From NCBI RefSeq assembly GCF_036226365.1, contig NZ_CP108462.1:5082501-5146500 (forward strand): DNA of 64,000 nucleotides. The letters run 5' to 3'. The DNA is from Streptomyces sp. NBC_01262 (GTDB taxonomy: Bacteria > Actinomycetota > Actinomycetes > Streptomycetales > Streptomycetaceae). This document shows positions 23,902 to 34,642 of this stretch, one piece after another; the first letter of the stretch is position 1; every line of letters begins with the position of its first letter. The notes below the pieces were generated by a model. The model was not told the origin of the DNA. It saw only the letters and a list, made by a program, of their open reading frames with translations, and did not search any database. The position numbers were made by a program, and so were the translations under genes.

Positions 23902-24888
23902 ATGCGCGAAAACAACCCGATCATCCGATGGGCGACGGCGATCGTGGTGGTGCTGCTCTGTCTGCTGGCCGCGACCGCAGCGGTTGCGGCGCCGGGAGCA
24001 GTACCGGGACCGGACAGCGACCCCGACGACCTGACCAGCACGTACGACGCCGTGACCGACGACCTGACCGACCTCACGCCATCAGCGGGTCCGGCCGCCG
24101 AGCCGGAGCCGAGCCCGCAGCGGCAGCCGGGCGAGGTCGCAGCGGCGACGGCGGCGATCCGCAACGCGCGCGTCTTCCGTGGCTGGGGCTTCGACAGCTG
24201 CCACACCCCGTCGATCCAAGCCATGCAGGCCTGGCTGCGCTCCGACTACCGCGCGGTCGGCGTCTACTACGCGGGCCATGGGCGCACCTGCCGCACTCAG
24301 GCCCACCTCACCCGCGACTGGGTGCGCAGCGCCGACCGGATGGGCTGGCGGATCATGCCGGTCTACGTCGGCTCGCAGCCGCCCTGCGTCTTCGGCAAGG
24401 ACAAGCCGAAGTACACGATCAGCCGCGCCCGCCCCTGGCAGCAGGGCACCGACGAGGCTCTCGACGCCGTGACCCGCGCGGCCCTCCTCGGCTTCGGCCC
24501 GGGCAGCCCCCTCTACCTCGACATGGAGGCGTACAGCCTCACCGACGCCGGCTGCGCCGGCGCCACGCTGTCCTTCGTACGGGGCTGGAACCGCCAGGTC
24601 AGGGCCGGCGGCTACCGTCCCGGCTTCTACAGCAGCTCCAACTCCGGCATCACCCACATGAACCGGGCCCGGGCCGCCGGAATGCGCGACATGCCCAGCG
24701 CCGTCTGGTTCGCCCGCTGGCATGTGCCCGCGACCGTCCACGGAGAGCCGCGCCTCAGTGCGGGCGCATGGCTCCCGCACCGCCGCATCCATCAGTACGC
24801 GGGCAACGTGTTCGAGAAGCACGGCGGCCATCGGCTGAGCATCGACCGCAACCGCCTGGACGCCCCCGTCGCGTTCGTCGTGAGGTGA
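23902..24888 (+). CDS. secreted DUF1906 (glycoside-hydrolase-like) protein
   Basis: 328 residues. Signal peptide or anchor at about 8-33, a disordered Pro/Glu linker, then from about residue 90 a DUF1906 TIM-barrel (FRGWGFDSCHTPSIQAMQAW; VGVYYAGHGRTC; PLYLDMEAY; GYRPGFYSSSNSG; IHQYAGN). The family, typified by Rv2525c, resembles GH25 lysozymes, but the substrate is unsettled. I prefer ATG 23902 over TTG 23890. Confidence 0.85.
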   Translation: MRENNPIIRWATAIVVVLLCLLAATAAVAAPGAVPGPDSDPDDLTSTYDAVTDDLTDLTPSAGPAAEPEPSPQRQPGEVAAATAAIRNARVFRGWGFDSCHTPSIQAMQAWLRSDYRAVGVYYAGHGRTCRTQAHLTRDWVRSADRMGWRIMPVYVGSQPPCVFGKDKPKYTISRARPWQQGTDEALDAVTRAALLGFGPGSPLYLDMEAYSLTDAGCAGATLSFVRGWNRQVRAGGYRPGFYSSSNSGITHMNRARAAGMRDMPSAVWFARWHVPATVHGEPRLSAGAWLPHRRIHQYAGNVFEKHGGHRLSIDRNRLDAPVAFVVR

Positions 24889-25056
24889 CCGGGGCGGCGC
24901 GGGAGTAGGACGGGGGTAGGACCGGGAACCTACACGTAAGGGTAGGGGTCAGCCCACGGTAGGTGGGGACAGCCCCCGGTCTACTCCCTGAGGGTGATCC
25001 CGTTTCGGCACCTGCGGCGGATCCGCCGGGACCCGCCCCGCTCATAGCGTTGAGCC

Positions 25057-25605
25057 ATGACCACGCCAGTGTGCACGAGCAAGTTCGCCGGTTACGCCAG
25101 CAGCTGCGCCGGCTACGAGTTCACCAGCTACGTACGGGCCAAGGGCCCGGCGCTGCTGCGTACCGCCCGCTCGCTCACGCCGAACCCGAGTGATGCCGAG
25201 GACCTGCTGCAGACCGCGCTGACCAAGACGTACCTGGCGTGGGAGCGGATCGACGACCACCGGGCGCTGGACAGCTACGTGCGCCGGACGCTGGTCAACA
25301 CCCGCACCTCGCAGTGGCGCAAGCGCCGTGTCGACGAGTACGCGACCGACGAGCTGCCCGAGCCGTCGGCCACGACGGCCGCCGGACCGGACGGGGCGGA
25401 GCAGCAGGCGGAGCGCGACGCGATGCTGCGCGCGATATCGCGGCTGCCGGTCCGCCAGCGGGCGATGGTGGTACTCAGGTATTACGAGGACATGAGCGAG
25501 GCGCAGACCGCCGAGGCCCTCGGGGTGTCCGTGGGCACGGTGAAGAGCGCGGTGTCGCGCGCGCTGTCCAAGCTACGGGAAGACCCTGAATTGGTCGGGA
25601 GGTAG
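25057..25605 (+). CDS. SigE-family ECF RNA polymerase sigma factor
   Basis: 182 residues. Sigma region 2 (LLRTARSLTPNPSDAEDLLQTALTKTYLAWERI) and region 4 (LPVRQRAMVVLRYYEDMSEAQTAEALGVSVGTVKSAVSRALSKLRE) are intact. It belongs to the SigE-70-like ECF group common in Streptomyces. No anti-sigma gene is adjacent. The 168-base upstream region repeats GGGTAGG words but no promoter can be placed with confidence. Confidence 0.92.
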   Translation: MTTPVCTSKFAGYASSCAGYEFTSYVRAKGPALLRTARSLTPNPSDAEDLLQTALTKTYLAWERIDDHRALDSYVRRTLVNTRTSQWRKRRVDEYATDELPEPSATTAAGPDGAEQQAERDAMLRAISRLPVRQRAMVVLRYYEDMSEAQTAEALGVSVGTVKSAVSRALSKLREDPELVGR

Positions 25606-25690
25606 TGACATACCGCGCGGTATGCCAGCACAATCACGGGAAACCTACCCTCGCGTAGACGCTCCACCGCTTCAATGAGGAGGCATCCCC

Positions 25691-27340
<1,650 letters not shown>

Positions 27341-27356
27341 GCTTCGGCTTCGGTAC

Positions 27357-27389
27357 GGGAGGGGGCGGCCGTGACGGCCGCCCCCTCCC
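27357..27389. terminator. bidirectional terminator between converging genes
   Basis: Perfect 16-bp inverted repeat GGGAGGGGGCGGCCGT / ACGGCCGCCCCCTCCC with a 1-base centre, between the converging acyl-CoA ligase and secreted-protein genes. Confidence 0.78.
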
Positions 27390-27405
27390 GTATGCGTCGT
27401 CCGTC

Positions 27406-27882
27406 CTACTTCTTCTCGTCCTTCTGGGGGCAGGGCTTGTCGTCCGTGGGCGCGGCGTCCGGCTTGACGAAGATCCGCCGGTGCAGGAGGGCCTTGGAGG
27501 CCGGGGCGCCGGGGGTGGTCTCGTTGATGAAGAGGATCTGCTCGCCGAGTGCCAGCTCGCGGGTCGGGGTGCAGGTCCACGCACCGTCGGCGCCGACGAC
27601 GGCGGAGGTGCAGAGCGCCTCGCCGCTCTCCGGCCAGACGGTGACGACGTCGTTCGCGACGGCGCCCGCGCCGCTGAACACCGGCAGCCGGGTGGTGATG
27701 GTGTCGTTGTTTTTGATGCCGGTGAGAGTCAGCGCGCGGGGCGCGAGGGCGGGCGCGGCAGCCGCCCCCGGCGCCTGCGGGGACTGCGGGGACTGCGGGG
27801 CTTCGGCGGCGAGAGCGGCGCCGCTCAGGGGCCCGAGGACCATGAACAGGGACAGGACGACGGGGACGTATCGCTGAGTCAT
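27406..27882 (-). CDS. secreted protein with Ig-like domain
   Basis: 158 residues: signal peptide (VVLSLFMVLGPLSGAALA, cut near 25), a Pro/Gln/Ala linker, and one domain of beta strands (LTLTGIKNNDTITTRLPVFSGAG... WTCTPTRELALGEQILFINE) like bacterial Ig-type repeats on surface proteins. Two Cys could form a disulphide. Function unknown. Confidence 0.75.
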   Translation of the reverse strand: MTQRYVPVVLSLFMVLGPLSGAALAAEAPQSPQSPQAPGAAAAPALAPRALTLTGIKNNDTITTRLPVFSGAGAVANDVVTVWPESGEALCTSAVVGADGAWTCTPTRELALGEQILFINETTPGAPASKALLHRRIFVKPDAAPTDDKPCPQKDEKK

Positions 27883-27973
27883 GCGTTCCTCGAAGGTGAG
27901 TACGGTCGGAACTGACCTCTTGAGAGGAACATGACGGATCGTCAGCTGCGACCCGGGGTGAGCCGAAAGAGCG

Positions 27974-30900
27974 TCAGGTGCCGATCTTGCTCAGCAGATC
28001 GACGATCCGGTCCTGCACATCCAGGCTCGTCGACCGCTCCGCGAGGAACAGCACCGTCTCGCCGGAGGCGAGGCGCGGCAGCTCGGCCGGGTCGATGTCC
28101 ACGGAGGTGTAGACGACCAGCGGGGTGCGGTTGAGCTGCCCGTTGGCGCGCAGCCAGTCCACGATGCCGTGCCGGCGACGCCGTACGAGCATCAGGTCCA
28201 TGACGACGAGATTCGGGTGCACCTGCGTCGCGATCGTCATCGCGTCCGCCTCGGAACCGGCCTGCGCGACCTGCATTCCGCGCCGCTCCAGCGTGCCGGT
28301 GAAGGCCTCCGCGATCGGCAGATGGCTCTCCACCAGCAGGACCCGGGGCGGGTGCTGGTCGCTGTCGCGCGGGGCCAGCGCCTTGAGGAGTACGGCGGGA
28401 TCGGCGCCGTACGCCGCTTCGCGCGTAGCCTGCCCGAGCCCGGCCGTGACCAGCACCGGGACCTCGGCCTGGGCGGCAGCCTGGCGCAGCGACTGCAGGG
28501 CGGTGCGGGTGATCGGCCCGGTGAGCGGGTCGACGAAGAGCGCGGCCGGCGGATCGGCGACCTGCGCGTCGACCTCCTCGCGGGACCGTACGATCACCGG
28601 CCGGTAGCCCCGGTCGGTCAGCGCCTGGCGGGTCGAGACATCCGGCTCCGGCCATACGAGCAGCCGGCGCGGCTCGCCCAGTACGGGAACGGGCCCGTCG
28701 GTGACATCCACCGCGCCGTTCGGACCGTCCAGCGGCTCCGGGCCCTCGTCGCCCTCGGTGGGCGCGCCTATGGCGTAGGCCCGTCCGGCGGCCTGGGGCT
28801 GAAGCTGGGGTTGGAGCTGTGGCTGAAGCTGGGGCTGAAGCTGGGGTGGCTGCCCTTGCGCATGCGGCTGTTCCGGGACGGCGGGGTGCTGGCGCGCGCC
28901 GGTGTCGGGCTCGGCGGGGGCGTTGAGCTTGCGGCGGCGGCCGCTGGGCGTGCTCTGCGTCTGCTCGGCGATCTGCTGGGCGAAGGGGACGCCCTGGCCG
29001 AGCGTGCGCACGCTTATGGCCCGCCCCTGGGTGTCGTTCTGCGGGTGCGGCTGCGCCTGGGGCGCCGCATGCGCATGCGGCTCAGGCTGGGCCTGGGCCT
29101 GGGCCTGGGGCTGGAGCTGCGGCTGCAACTGGGGGGCGCGCTGCGTCTGCTCCGGGATCTGCGGCTGGGGCTGGACCAGGAGCTGGGGCTGCGCCTGTAG
29201 CTGGACTTCGGGCTGCTGCTGCGGCTGCGACTGCGGCGGGATCTGCGGCTGGGGTGCCTGCTGCACCTGTACCTGCTGAGCCTGTACCTGCTGCACTTGA
29301 GCCTGCTGAACCTGAGCCTGTATCTGCGGTGCGGCTTCGAGTTCGAGCGCGGGGCGCTGGGCCTGAGGCGCCGGAAGCTTGCGAGGGTCGACTATGGCCG
29401 ACGGCCGCGGCTGCTGCGGCGCGGAGCCGTGCGCTTCCGGCCACTCCGGAGCCGCAGGCGCGTCCTGCGCACGCCGTGCCCGTCGTCCGGTGGGCGCGTC
29501 CTGCGCATGCGGCTGTTGAACGTCGGCGGCCGCGGGGGGCAGCGCCGGGAGCCCCGCCGGCTGCTCCTCACCGCCCTCGGGTCGGCGGGCCCGCCGACCG
29601 GTCGGCTGCGGCTGCTCGGGAACCGCCGCAACGGGGGCGGGGGCGGGCGCGGGTGCCGGATCCGGGATCCGCGGCTGGGCCGGGACCGGCGCCTGAACGG
29701 GGACCTGTGCCTGAACCGGGACCGGGGCGGGAGTCGGCGCCGGAGCCTGTACCTGTACCGGCACCGGCGCCGGAGCCGGGGTCTGCGCGGCCTCCGGCTG
29801 CCGCAGCGCGCGGCGCCGCCCGCTCGGGGTTTCCTCGGCCGCCGGCAGCGCGAGGGCACCGCCCTGCTGCTTCGCCGGCGCCGGCTTCGTACCCGTACCG
29901 CGCACCGGCTCGACCGGCACCGGCATGACGGTGGTCTCCGACTCCCGTACCGGCTCTCTCACGGCGCCCGTGGCGCCGCCCGAGCCCTTGGCCCCGAGCG
30001 GCACCTCCAGCACGTACGCGCTGCCCTGCCCCGGCACCTTGTGCGTCTGCAGGACGCCGCCGTGCCGCTCCGCGATGCCGCGCGCTATCGGCAGATGCAC
30101 CGGATCGCCGCCCGCGTGCGGCCCGCGCACCTCGATCCGTACGACATCCCCGCGCTGCGCGGCGGCCACCACGATCGTCGAGTCGCCGCCCGGAGGCAGC
30201 ACCGGGATGTTCCCGGCCGCGTCGACCCCCGCCACGTCCGCGATGAGGTGCGAGATCGCCTGCGCGAGCCGCGCCGGGTCCACCGACGCCTCTATGGGCG
30301 GCGCGTGCACCGCGTACTGCGCACGCCCGGGTCCGATCAGCTCGACCGCGCCCTCGACGCCCGTCGCGACGACCTTGTCCAGGGACGTCGTCTCGCGCGC
30401 GAGCTTGTCCTCGCCCCGGTCCAGCCGCTGGAAGGCCAGCACGTTGTCGATGAGGGTCGTGATGCGCGCGTACCCCGCCGCCAGGTGGTGCAGGATCTGG
30501 TTCGCCTCGGGCCACAGATGCCCCGCCGGGTCGGCCGCCAGCCCCACCAGCTCGCCGCGCAGCTCGTCGATCGGCCCGCGCAGCGAGTCGCTCAGCACCG
30601 CCTGCAACTGCGTGTTCCGCGCCGCCAGCGCGTTGAACCGCGTCTGGTCGGTGAACGTCATCACCGCCCCGACCAGCTGGTCGCCCTCGCGCACCGGCGC
30701 CGTCGTCAGGTCCACCGGCACCGCCCGGCCGTCCTTGCGCCACAGCACCTGCCCGCGCACGCGGTGCTTCAGTCCGCTGCGCAGCGTCTGGGAGAGCGAG
30801 GTCTCCTCGTACGGCAGCGGGCTGCCGTCCGCCCGTGAATGCTGGATCAGCGGGTGCAGCTCCTGCCCGCCCAGGTCGGTCGCCCGGAAGCCCAGGATCT

Positions 30901-31429
30901 GCGCGGCGGCCGGGTTCACCAGGACGACCTTGCCCTCGGTGTCGACCCCGACCACGCCCTCGCTCGCCGCGCGCAGGATCATCTCGGTCTGCCGCTGCTG
31001 CCGGGACAGTTCCGCCTCGGTGTCCAGGGCGCCGGTGAGGTCCCGTACGACGAGCATCAGCAGCTCGTCGCCCGTATAGCTGTACGTCTCCGCGAAGGCC
31101 GTGCGCGCGTCGTCGATGTTCGCGCTCGTAACCTCCACCGGAAATTCACTGCCGTCGGTGCGCCGGGCGATCATCCGGGTCGGTTTCGTCCGCCCGTCGT
31201 CGTCATCCGGCCTGCGCATCGAGCCCGGGATGCGCTTGGAGTCGAAGGTGGGGAACAGGTCCAGCAGCCCGCGCCCGACGAGTGCCGTCCCGGGAGACTC
31301 GAAGGTGTCCAGCGCGATGGAATTCGCGTTGACCACTGTGCCGTTGGCGTTCACCAGGAGCAGCGCATCCGGCAGGGCGTCCAGTATTGCCGCGAGGCGA
31401 GCAGCGCCTCGGGATGGCCTGCTGCTCAC
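27974..31429 (-). CDS. giant PAS / degenerate histidine kinase / degenerate receiver protein
   Basis: 1151 residues from GTG 31429 (GGGAGGA upstream). Two PAS domains occupy about 10-285. A helical dimerisation-like part (SDSLRGPIDELRGEL) has no phospho-acceptor His, and the ATPase-like part (HLPIARGIAERHGGVL) lacks the N and G1 boxes. Then come about 450 residues of Pro/Gln/Ala-rich repeats and a C-terminal receiver that keeps Asp in VVMDLML but has AERS where the conserved Lys should be. It probably senses a signal but signals by protein contact rather than phosphotransfer. Confidence 0.8.
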   Translation of the reverse strand: MSSRPSRGAARLAAILDALPDALLLVNANGTVVNANSIALDTFESPGTALVGRGLLDLFPTFDSKRIPGSMRRPDDDDGRTKPTRMIARRTDGSEFPVEVTSANIDDARTAFAETYSYTGDELLMLVVRDLTGALDTEAELSRQQRQTEMILRAASEGVVGVDTEGKVVLVNPAAAQILGFRATDLGGQELHPLIQHSRADGSPLPYEETSLSQTLRSGLKHRVRGQVLWRKDGRAVPVDLTTAPVREGDQLVGAVMTFTDQTRFNALAARNTQLQAVLSDSLRGPIDELRGELVGLAADPAGHLWPEANQILHHLAAGYARITTLIDNVLAFQRLDRGEDKLARETTSLDKVVATGVEGAVELIGPGRAQYAVHAPPIEASVDPARLAQAISHLIADVAGVDAAGNIPVLPPGGDSTIVVAAAQRGDVVRIEVRGPHAGGDPVHLPIARGIAERHGGVLQTHKVPGQGSAYVLEVPLGAKGSGGATGAVREPVRESETTVMPVPVEPVRGTGTKPAPAKQQGGALALPAAEETPSGRRRALRQPEAAQTPAPAPVPVQVQAPAPTPAPVPVQAQVPVQAPVPAQPRIPDPAPAPAPAPVAAVPEQPQPTGRRARRPEGGEEQPAGLPALPPAAADVQQPHAQDAPTGRRARRAQDAPAAPEWPEAHGSAPQQPRPSAIVDPRKLPAPQAQRPALELEAAPQIQAQVQQAQVQQVQAQQVQVQQAPQPQIPPQSQPQQQPEVQLQAQPQLLVQPQPQIPEQTQRAPQLQPQLQPQAQAQAQPEPHAHAAPQAQPHPQNDTQGRAISVRTLGQGVPFAQQIAEQTQSTPSGRRRKLNAPAEPDTGARQHPAVPEQPHAQGQPPQLQPQLQPQLQPQLQPQAAGRAYAIGAPTEGDEGPEPLDGPNGAVDVTDGPVPVLGEPRRLLVWPEPDVSTRQALTDRGYRPVIVRSREEVDAQVADPPAALFVDPLTGPITRTALQSLRQAAAQAEVPVLVTAGLGQATREAAYGADPAVLLKALAPRDSDQHPPRVLLVESHLPIAEAFTGTLERRGMQVAQAGSEADAMTIATQVHPNLVVMDLMLVRRRRHGIVDWLRANGQLNRTPLVVYTSVDIDPAELPRLASGETVLFLAERSTSLDVQDRIVDLLSKIGT

Positions 31430-31607
31430 GAGACGCGTCCTCCCTGATGTACCGCATATGCCGCACACCACTTGGGTCTGGCGGGGTCTGCTGGTGGTGG
31501 CGGCCTATCTTGCCCGCCCCCACGGCGGCATGTCACTAGAGCGAGTGTACGGGCAGCGGTTGGCCCGGCGGTCGCGGATGCCCATGTCCCCTGCGGTGTG
31601 CAAGGGT

Positions 31608-32111
31608 TCAAGGTTGCCCGACGAGAATGTGGCGTGCGTCACGTCCCGGTCCGTCCCCTTGCCACCCGTCCGCCGCGGCCGGTACGGGCAGCACCGGAGC
31701 CATGTCCCTCCACCGCGCCGTCTCGCACCCGTTCGTCCGGCTGTACCGCGCGTCCACCTCCTCCCCTGCCCAGCTCCCCACCACCGTCGCCGTCTCCGGG
31801 CCCCCGTAGATCATCGTGCACATCTGCCCCCGCGGCGCCGGCCCCACCGGTCCCCCCAGCGCGTCCAGCCGTTCGCACGCCGCCTGCGGATCCGGATGCG
31901 TCCCCCCTGCCGGGTGGCACTCCAGCTCGTACATCGCCGCATGCCCCGCCCCGTCATCCACCGTCACCGTCAGCCGGTCCCGGTCCCCCACCCCCGGCTC
32001 GCCGGCGGCCGCCGCCACCGCCCCCGCCCCTGGCGCGCCCACCAGTGACAGCCCCACCGCACACACACCCGACACCACGCCCAGCGACACTCGCACTCGG
32101 TTCATTCGCAT
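31608..32111 (-). CDS. subtilisin inhibitor-like protein (SSI family)
   Basis: 167 residues: a signal peptide to about residue 31 and an SSI domain with the four expected Cys (ECHPAGG, ACERL, QMCTMIYGGPE, NGCETARW) forming two disulphides. The reactive loop is MCTMIYGG, so P1 is probably Met, as in classical SSI. Secreted dimeric inhibitor of subtilisin-like proteases, usual in Streptomyces during aerial growth. Confidence 0.93.
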   Translation of the reverse strand: MRMNRVRVSLGVVSGVCAVGLSLVGAPGAGAVAAAAGEPGVGDRDRLTVTVDDGAGHAAMYELECHPAGGTHPDPQAACERLDALGGPVGPAPRGQMCTMIYGGPETATVVGSWAGEEVDARYSRTNGCETARWRDMAPVLPVPAAADGWQGDGPGRDARHILVGQP

Positions 32112-32320
32112 GCCCCGTCCCTACATCCCCGCCCCCTCCCACCCCCCTGAATCACCCGATAGTGGGCGCGCCCCCCACCCCGCCGACCGGAAGCCCACCG
32201 AACTCCGCCGAACCTCTTTGCCCTGTCCGTACGACGCCTAGTAATCTGGTCAGCGATTGGTGACAGCCCGCCCGGCTGTGTCATCATCTGCACACACCCG
32301 CTCGCGCGGGCGTGCAGTCT

Positions 32321-32411
32321 GGAGGCTTCGCCTAGTCCGGTCTATGGCGCCGCACTGCTAATGCGGTTTGGGACTTCAATCCCATCGAGGGTTCAAATCC
32401 CTCAGCCTCCG
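32321..32411 (+). tRNA. tRNA-Ser (anticodon GCU)
   Basis: Acceptor GGAGGCT (32321-32327) pairs with AGCCTCC (32404-32410), discriminator G. The anticodon loop CTGCTAA gives GCU. Long variable arm of serine type and T arm GAGGGTTCAAATCCCTC. Confidence 0.96.
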
Positions 32412-32420
32412 CACCACCCC

Positions 32421-32454
32421 GGAAGCCCCGGCCGACCCCTCGGCCGGGGCTTCC
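32421..32454 (+). terminator. terminator after tRNA-Ser(GCU)
   Basis: Inverted repeat GGAAGCCCCGGCCGA / TCGGCCGGGGCTTCC with a 4-base loop, 9 bases after the tRNA. Confidence 0.75.
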
Positions 32455-32605
32455 GACGTTGGGCCGCGTGGGGTTGCCGGAGGGTGGCTCTGGGGTCGTT
32501 TTCGCAGCTCAGGCCGGGTGCGGCTAATGGATTTCACCTCACGCCACAGGTCATGTAATGTTGTTCCCGCAACGCCGACCGGCCAGAAACCGCCGGGAAG
32601 CACAA

Positions 32606-32678
32606 GCACTCGTAGCTCAACGGATAGAGCATCTGACTACGGATCAGAAGGTTGCAGGTTCGAATCCTGCCGAGTGCA
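32606..32678 (+). tRNA. tRNA-Arg (anticodon ACG)
   Basis: 73 bases. Acceptor GCACTCG pairs with CGAGTGC, discriminator A; anticodon loop CTACGGA gives ACG, whose first A is the substrate of the tRNA adenosine deaminase encoded at 53321. T arm GCAGGTTCGAATCCTGC. Confidence 0.96.
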
Positions 32679-32687
32679 CAGCAGACA

Positions 32688-32720
32688 AAGCCCCCGCCGG
32701 GATCACCGGGCGGGGGCTTT
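32688..32720 (+). terminator. terminator after tRNA-Arg(ACG)
   Basis: AAAGCCCCCGCC / GGCGGGGGCTTT hairpin followed by TCTCG, about 10 bases after the tRNA. Confidence 0.75.
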
Positions 32721-32782
32721 CTCGTGCCCTACTGCCCGACGATGGCGAGGCACGGCAGCGTCATGAAGCGGACGGCACCTTC

Positions 32783-33478
32783 TTACGGGCGGCGGAGCCT
32801 TACGGCCAGGAAGGAGGGCTGGCTGTGGGTCTTGTCGTAGCGACGTGGGTCGGTCAGTCGGGCTTCCTCGGTGGCGCGCGGTTCGACCAGCCCTTCCAGT
32901 ACGAACCCGGCGCCGAGAAGCTCGCCCAGGAACTGCTCCAGGGTCATCCGCCAGTAGCTGATGGCGAAGCCGCCCCCGATGGGGAGTTCAACCCGCTCCC
33001 CGGCGAAGTAGGAGTCGCCGAAGTAGGTCCAGTCGCTGGTGGGGTGGGTGGTGGAGACGAGCAGGGTGCCGCCTGGCCGCAGTATGCGCCGGATCTCGGC
33101 GAGCAGCTGTCCGCGTGCGTCGATGTGGTGGTAGACGAGGGCCATCACGGCCAGGTCGAACGACTGGTCCCCCAGGAATGCCAGAGGCTCCTCCAGGTCG
33201 TGGTGGTGCAGGACGGCACCGTCGCCAAGTCGCTCCTGCGCGACGCGCAGCAGAGTCTCGCTCCCCTCGACGCCGACGACCTGCGCGGCTCCCAGCTTCA
33301 GCAGTTCGGCGGCGTAGTGGCCGGCTCCACATCCAAGATCCAAGACCCGTAGTCCGGTTACGTCACCGGCCAGTCTCAGCATGGCCGGCCGATCGGTATG
33401 CGCGTTGTACGCGTGGTCCGTAGCCAGGGCGGCGAAGTGCTTGCCCATATCGCCGTGGTACGCGGTGTCGGCTCCCAT
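32783..33478 (-). CDS. class I SAM-dependent methyltransferase
   Basis: 231 residues. Motif I VLDLGCGAGHYAAEL, acidic post-I VVGVEGSE, motif IV SFDLAVMALVYHHI, then LRPGGTLLVSTTHPT. This is the UbiE/SmtA-like fold acting on a small molecule. The gene stands alone, so the substrate cannot be guessed. Confidence 0.9.
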   Translation of the reverse strand: MGADTAYHGDMGKHFAALATDHAYNAHTDRPAMLRLAGDVTGLRVLDLGCGAGHYAAELLKLGAAQVVGVEGSETLLRVAQERLGDGAVLHHHDLEEPLAFLGDQSFDLAVMALVYHHIDARGQLLAEIRRILRPGGTLLVSTTHPTSDWTYFGDSYFAGERVELPIGGGFAISYWRMTLEQFLGELLGAGFVLEGLVEPRATEEARLTDPRRYDKTHSQPSFLAVRLRRP

Positions 33479-33541
33479 CCCGCCATCCTCGCAACAGCCA
33501 CCGCCACCTGGCCAAGCGGTTTCTGTTCCACCGCCGGGACG

Positions 33542-34564
33542 TCATCGTAGAGTCCCGGCCTCGATGTCCTGGGCGATGAGGCGGCGCATGATCGTTACGC
33601 CTTCGGGCAGAGCCATGGGCTGGAAGTGGTACGTGCACTCCCAGCCCCGGCTGGAGCCGTTGACGCGGCGGACGGCGAAGAGGACGTCGTAACGCTGCTC
33701 CAGCAGGGAGTGCCCGGCGTACGGGGCGTCCAGGCGGCGTAGGAGCCGGGCGTCGCGGGCTATGGCGAAGAGCCGTTCGCGGGTGATGCCGGGGCACTCG
33801 AACTCAGCGCGCAGCCGGTCCGCCAGGGCGCCGAAGGACATGGCCTCGGTGGGGATGGAGGCGTGCCAGAGGGGCTCGTCGGCGGCGGGTGCGAGGGCTG
33901 CGCGCTGGGCGGGCAGGGTCGCCGCTTCCAGTACTTCGCGTACGCAGGTGGTGAGGGCCTGCGTCATGTCGCCGAAGCCCTCGCGGACGGCGGCTCGGAG
34001 TTCGGCGCCCATCTCGCGGCCCACCTCGCGGGCGGCGGCGACGGCGGCGTCGGTGGTGACGCGGGAGACCTCGCGCATGAAGAGCTGCATGTCTGCGGGG
34101 AGGCCGGAGGAGGCGGGGCGCTGGTCCGTCGAGTAGGTGCCGGTGCGGCGGATGGAGGGGAGGACGTCGTGGGTGACCCAGCGCTTGAAGGCTTTGGCGG
34201 CGGGTTTGCGGGAGCGGAGGATGAGGGAGTACAGGCCGGATTCGTTGATGATCGAAACGCGTCGTCCCTGGTCAAGGCCACTGTCACTAGTGGTTACAGT
34301 GGGCTCGACCTGCGGAAATGTGCGAATGCCCAGGTCAGCCCCAGTGTAGATACTATCTACACTGGGGCTGACCTGGGAAAATGGCACCGTTCGACTCTCG
34401 TCGTCGTCCAGCACTTTGCGCAGCGTGTCACGGGAGTTTTTGATCTCCAGGGCGGTGCATACGTCCTGTGCCACCCACCACGTCTCGCCGTCGATCACCA
34501 CCACGCGGACATCCGTCCCCCGGAAGTCGAACTTAAGAACGCTCAAGTCGGGTTTGTCGGTCAT
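33542..34564 (-). CDS. BRO-family (phage antirepressor-like) protein with palindromic insert
   Basis: 340 residues. N-terminal BRO-N domain (LKFDFRGTDVRVVVIDGETWWVAQDVCTALEIKNSRDTLRKVLDDDE ... INESGLYSLILRSRKPAAKAFKRWVTHDVLPSIRRTG) and a C-terminal domain like those of Streptomyces antirepressor-type proteins. Between DDDES and INESG there are about 40 residues where the family usually has about 15. This extra DNA contains a perfect 23-bp inverted repeat (34329-34377) yet keeps the frame. ATG 34564 is the first good start; no strong ribosome site is seen. Confidence 0.85.
   Translation of the reverse strand: MTDKPDLSVLKFDFRGTDVRVVVIDGETWWVAQDVCTALEIKNSRDTLRKVLDDDESRTVPFSQVSPSVDSIYTGADLGIRTFPQVEPTVTTSDSGLDQGRRVSIINESGLYSLILRSRKPAAKAFKRWVTHDVLPSIRRTGTYSTDQRPASSGLPADMQLFMREVSRVTTDAAVAAAREVGREMGAELRAAVREGFGDMTQALTTCVREVLEAATLPAQRAALAPAADEPLWHASIPTEAMSFGALADRLRAEFECPGITRERLFAIARDARLLRRLDAPYAGHSLLEQRYDVLFAVRRVNGSSRGWECTYHFQPMALPEGVTIMRRLIAQDIEAGTLR
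34329..34377. repeat. perfect 23-bp inverted repeat inside the BRO gene
   Basis: Arms at 34329-34351 and 34355-34377 (each begins CCCAGGTCAGCCCCAG on its own strand) around ACT. A weaker second hairpin follows within 60 bases, about 13 of 15 positions paired (starting GGTCGAGCCCACTGT on the coding strand). The coded residues are QVSPSVDSIYTGADLG. Confidence 0.9.
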
Positions 34565-34642
34565 AAGCTGATCAACGAATACGTCAACCCCAGGGACACG
34601 GCCACGCGTTCGGTCCGAGCCGCCCGACCGTACGATCGCGCC

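Noticed and set aside
28780-29330. CAGCTGGGGCTG-type repeats that could suggest a CRISPR or minisatellite
   Set aside because: The repeats are short, uneven and fully explained by the Gln/Pro/Leu tract of the large PAS protein; there are no constant repeats with unique spacers.
29297-31447. Several long plus-strand frames opposite the PAS protein
   Set aside because: No domain or ribosome site, and the minus strand has recognisable PAS domains.
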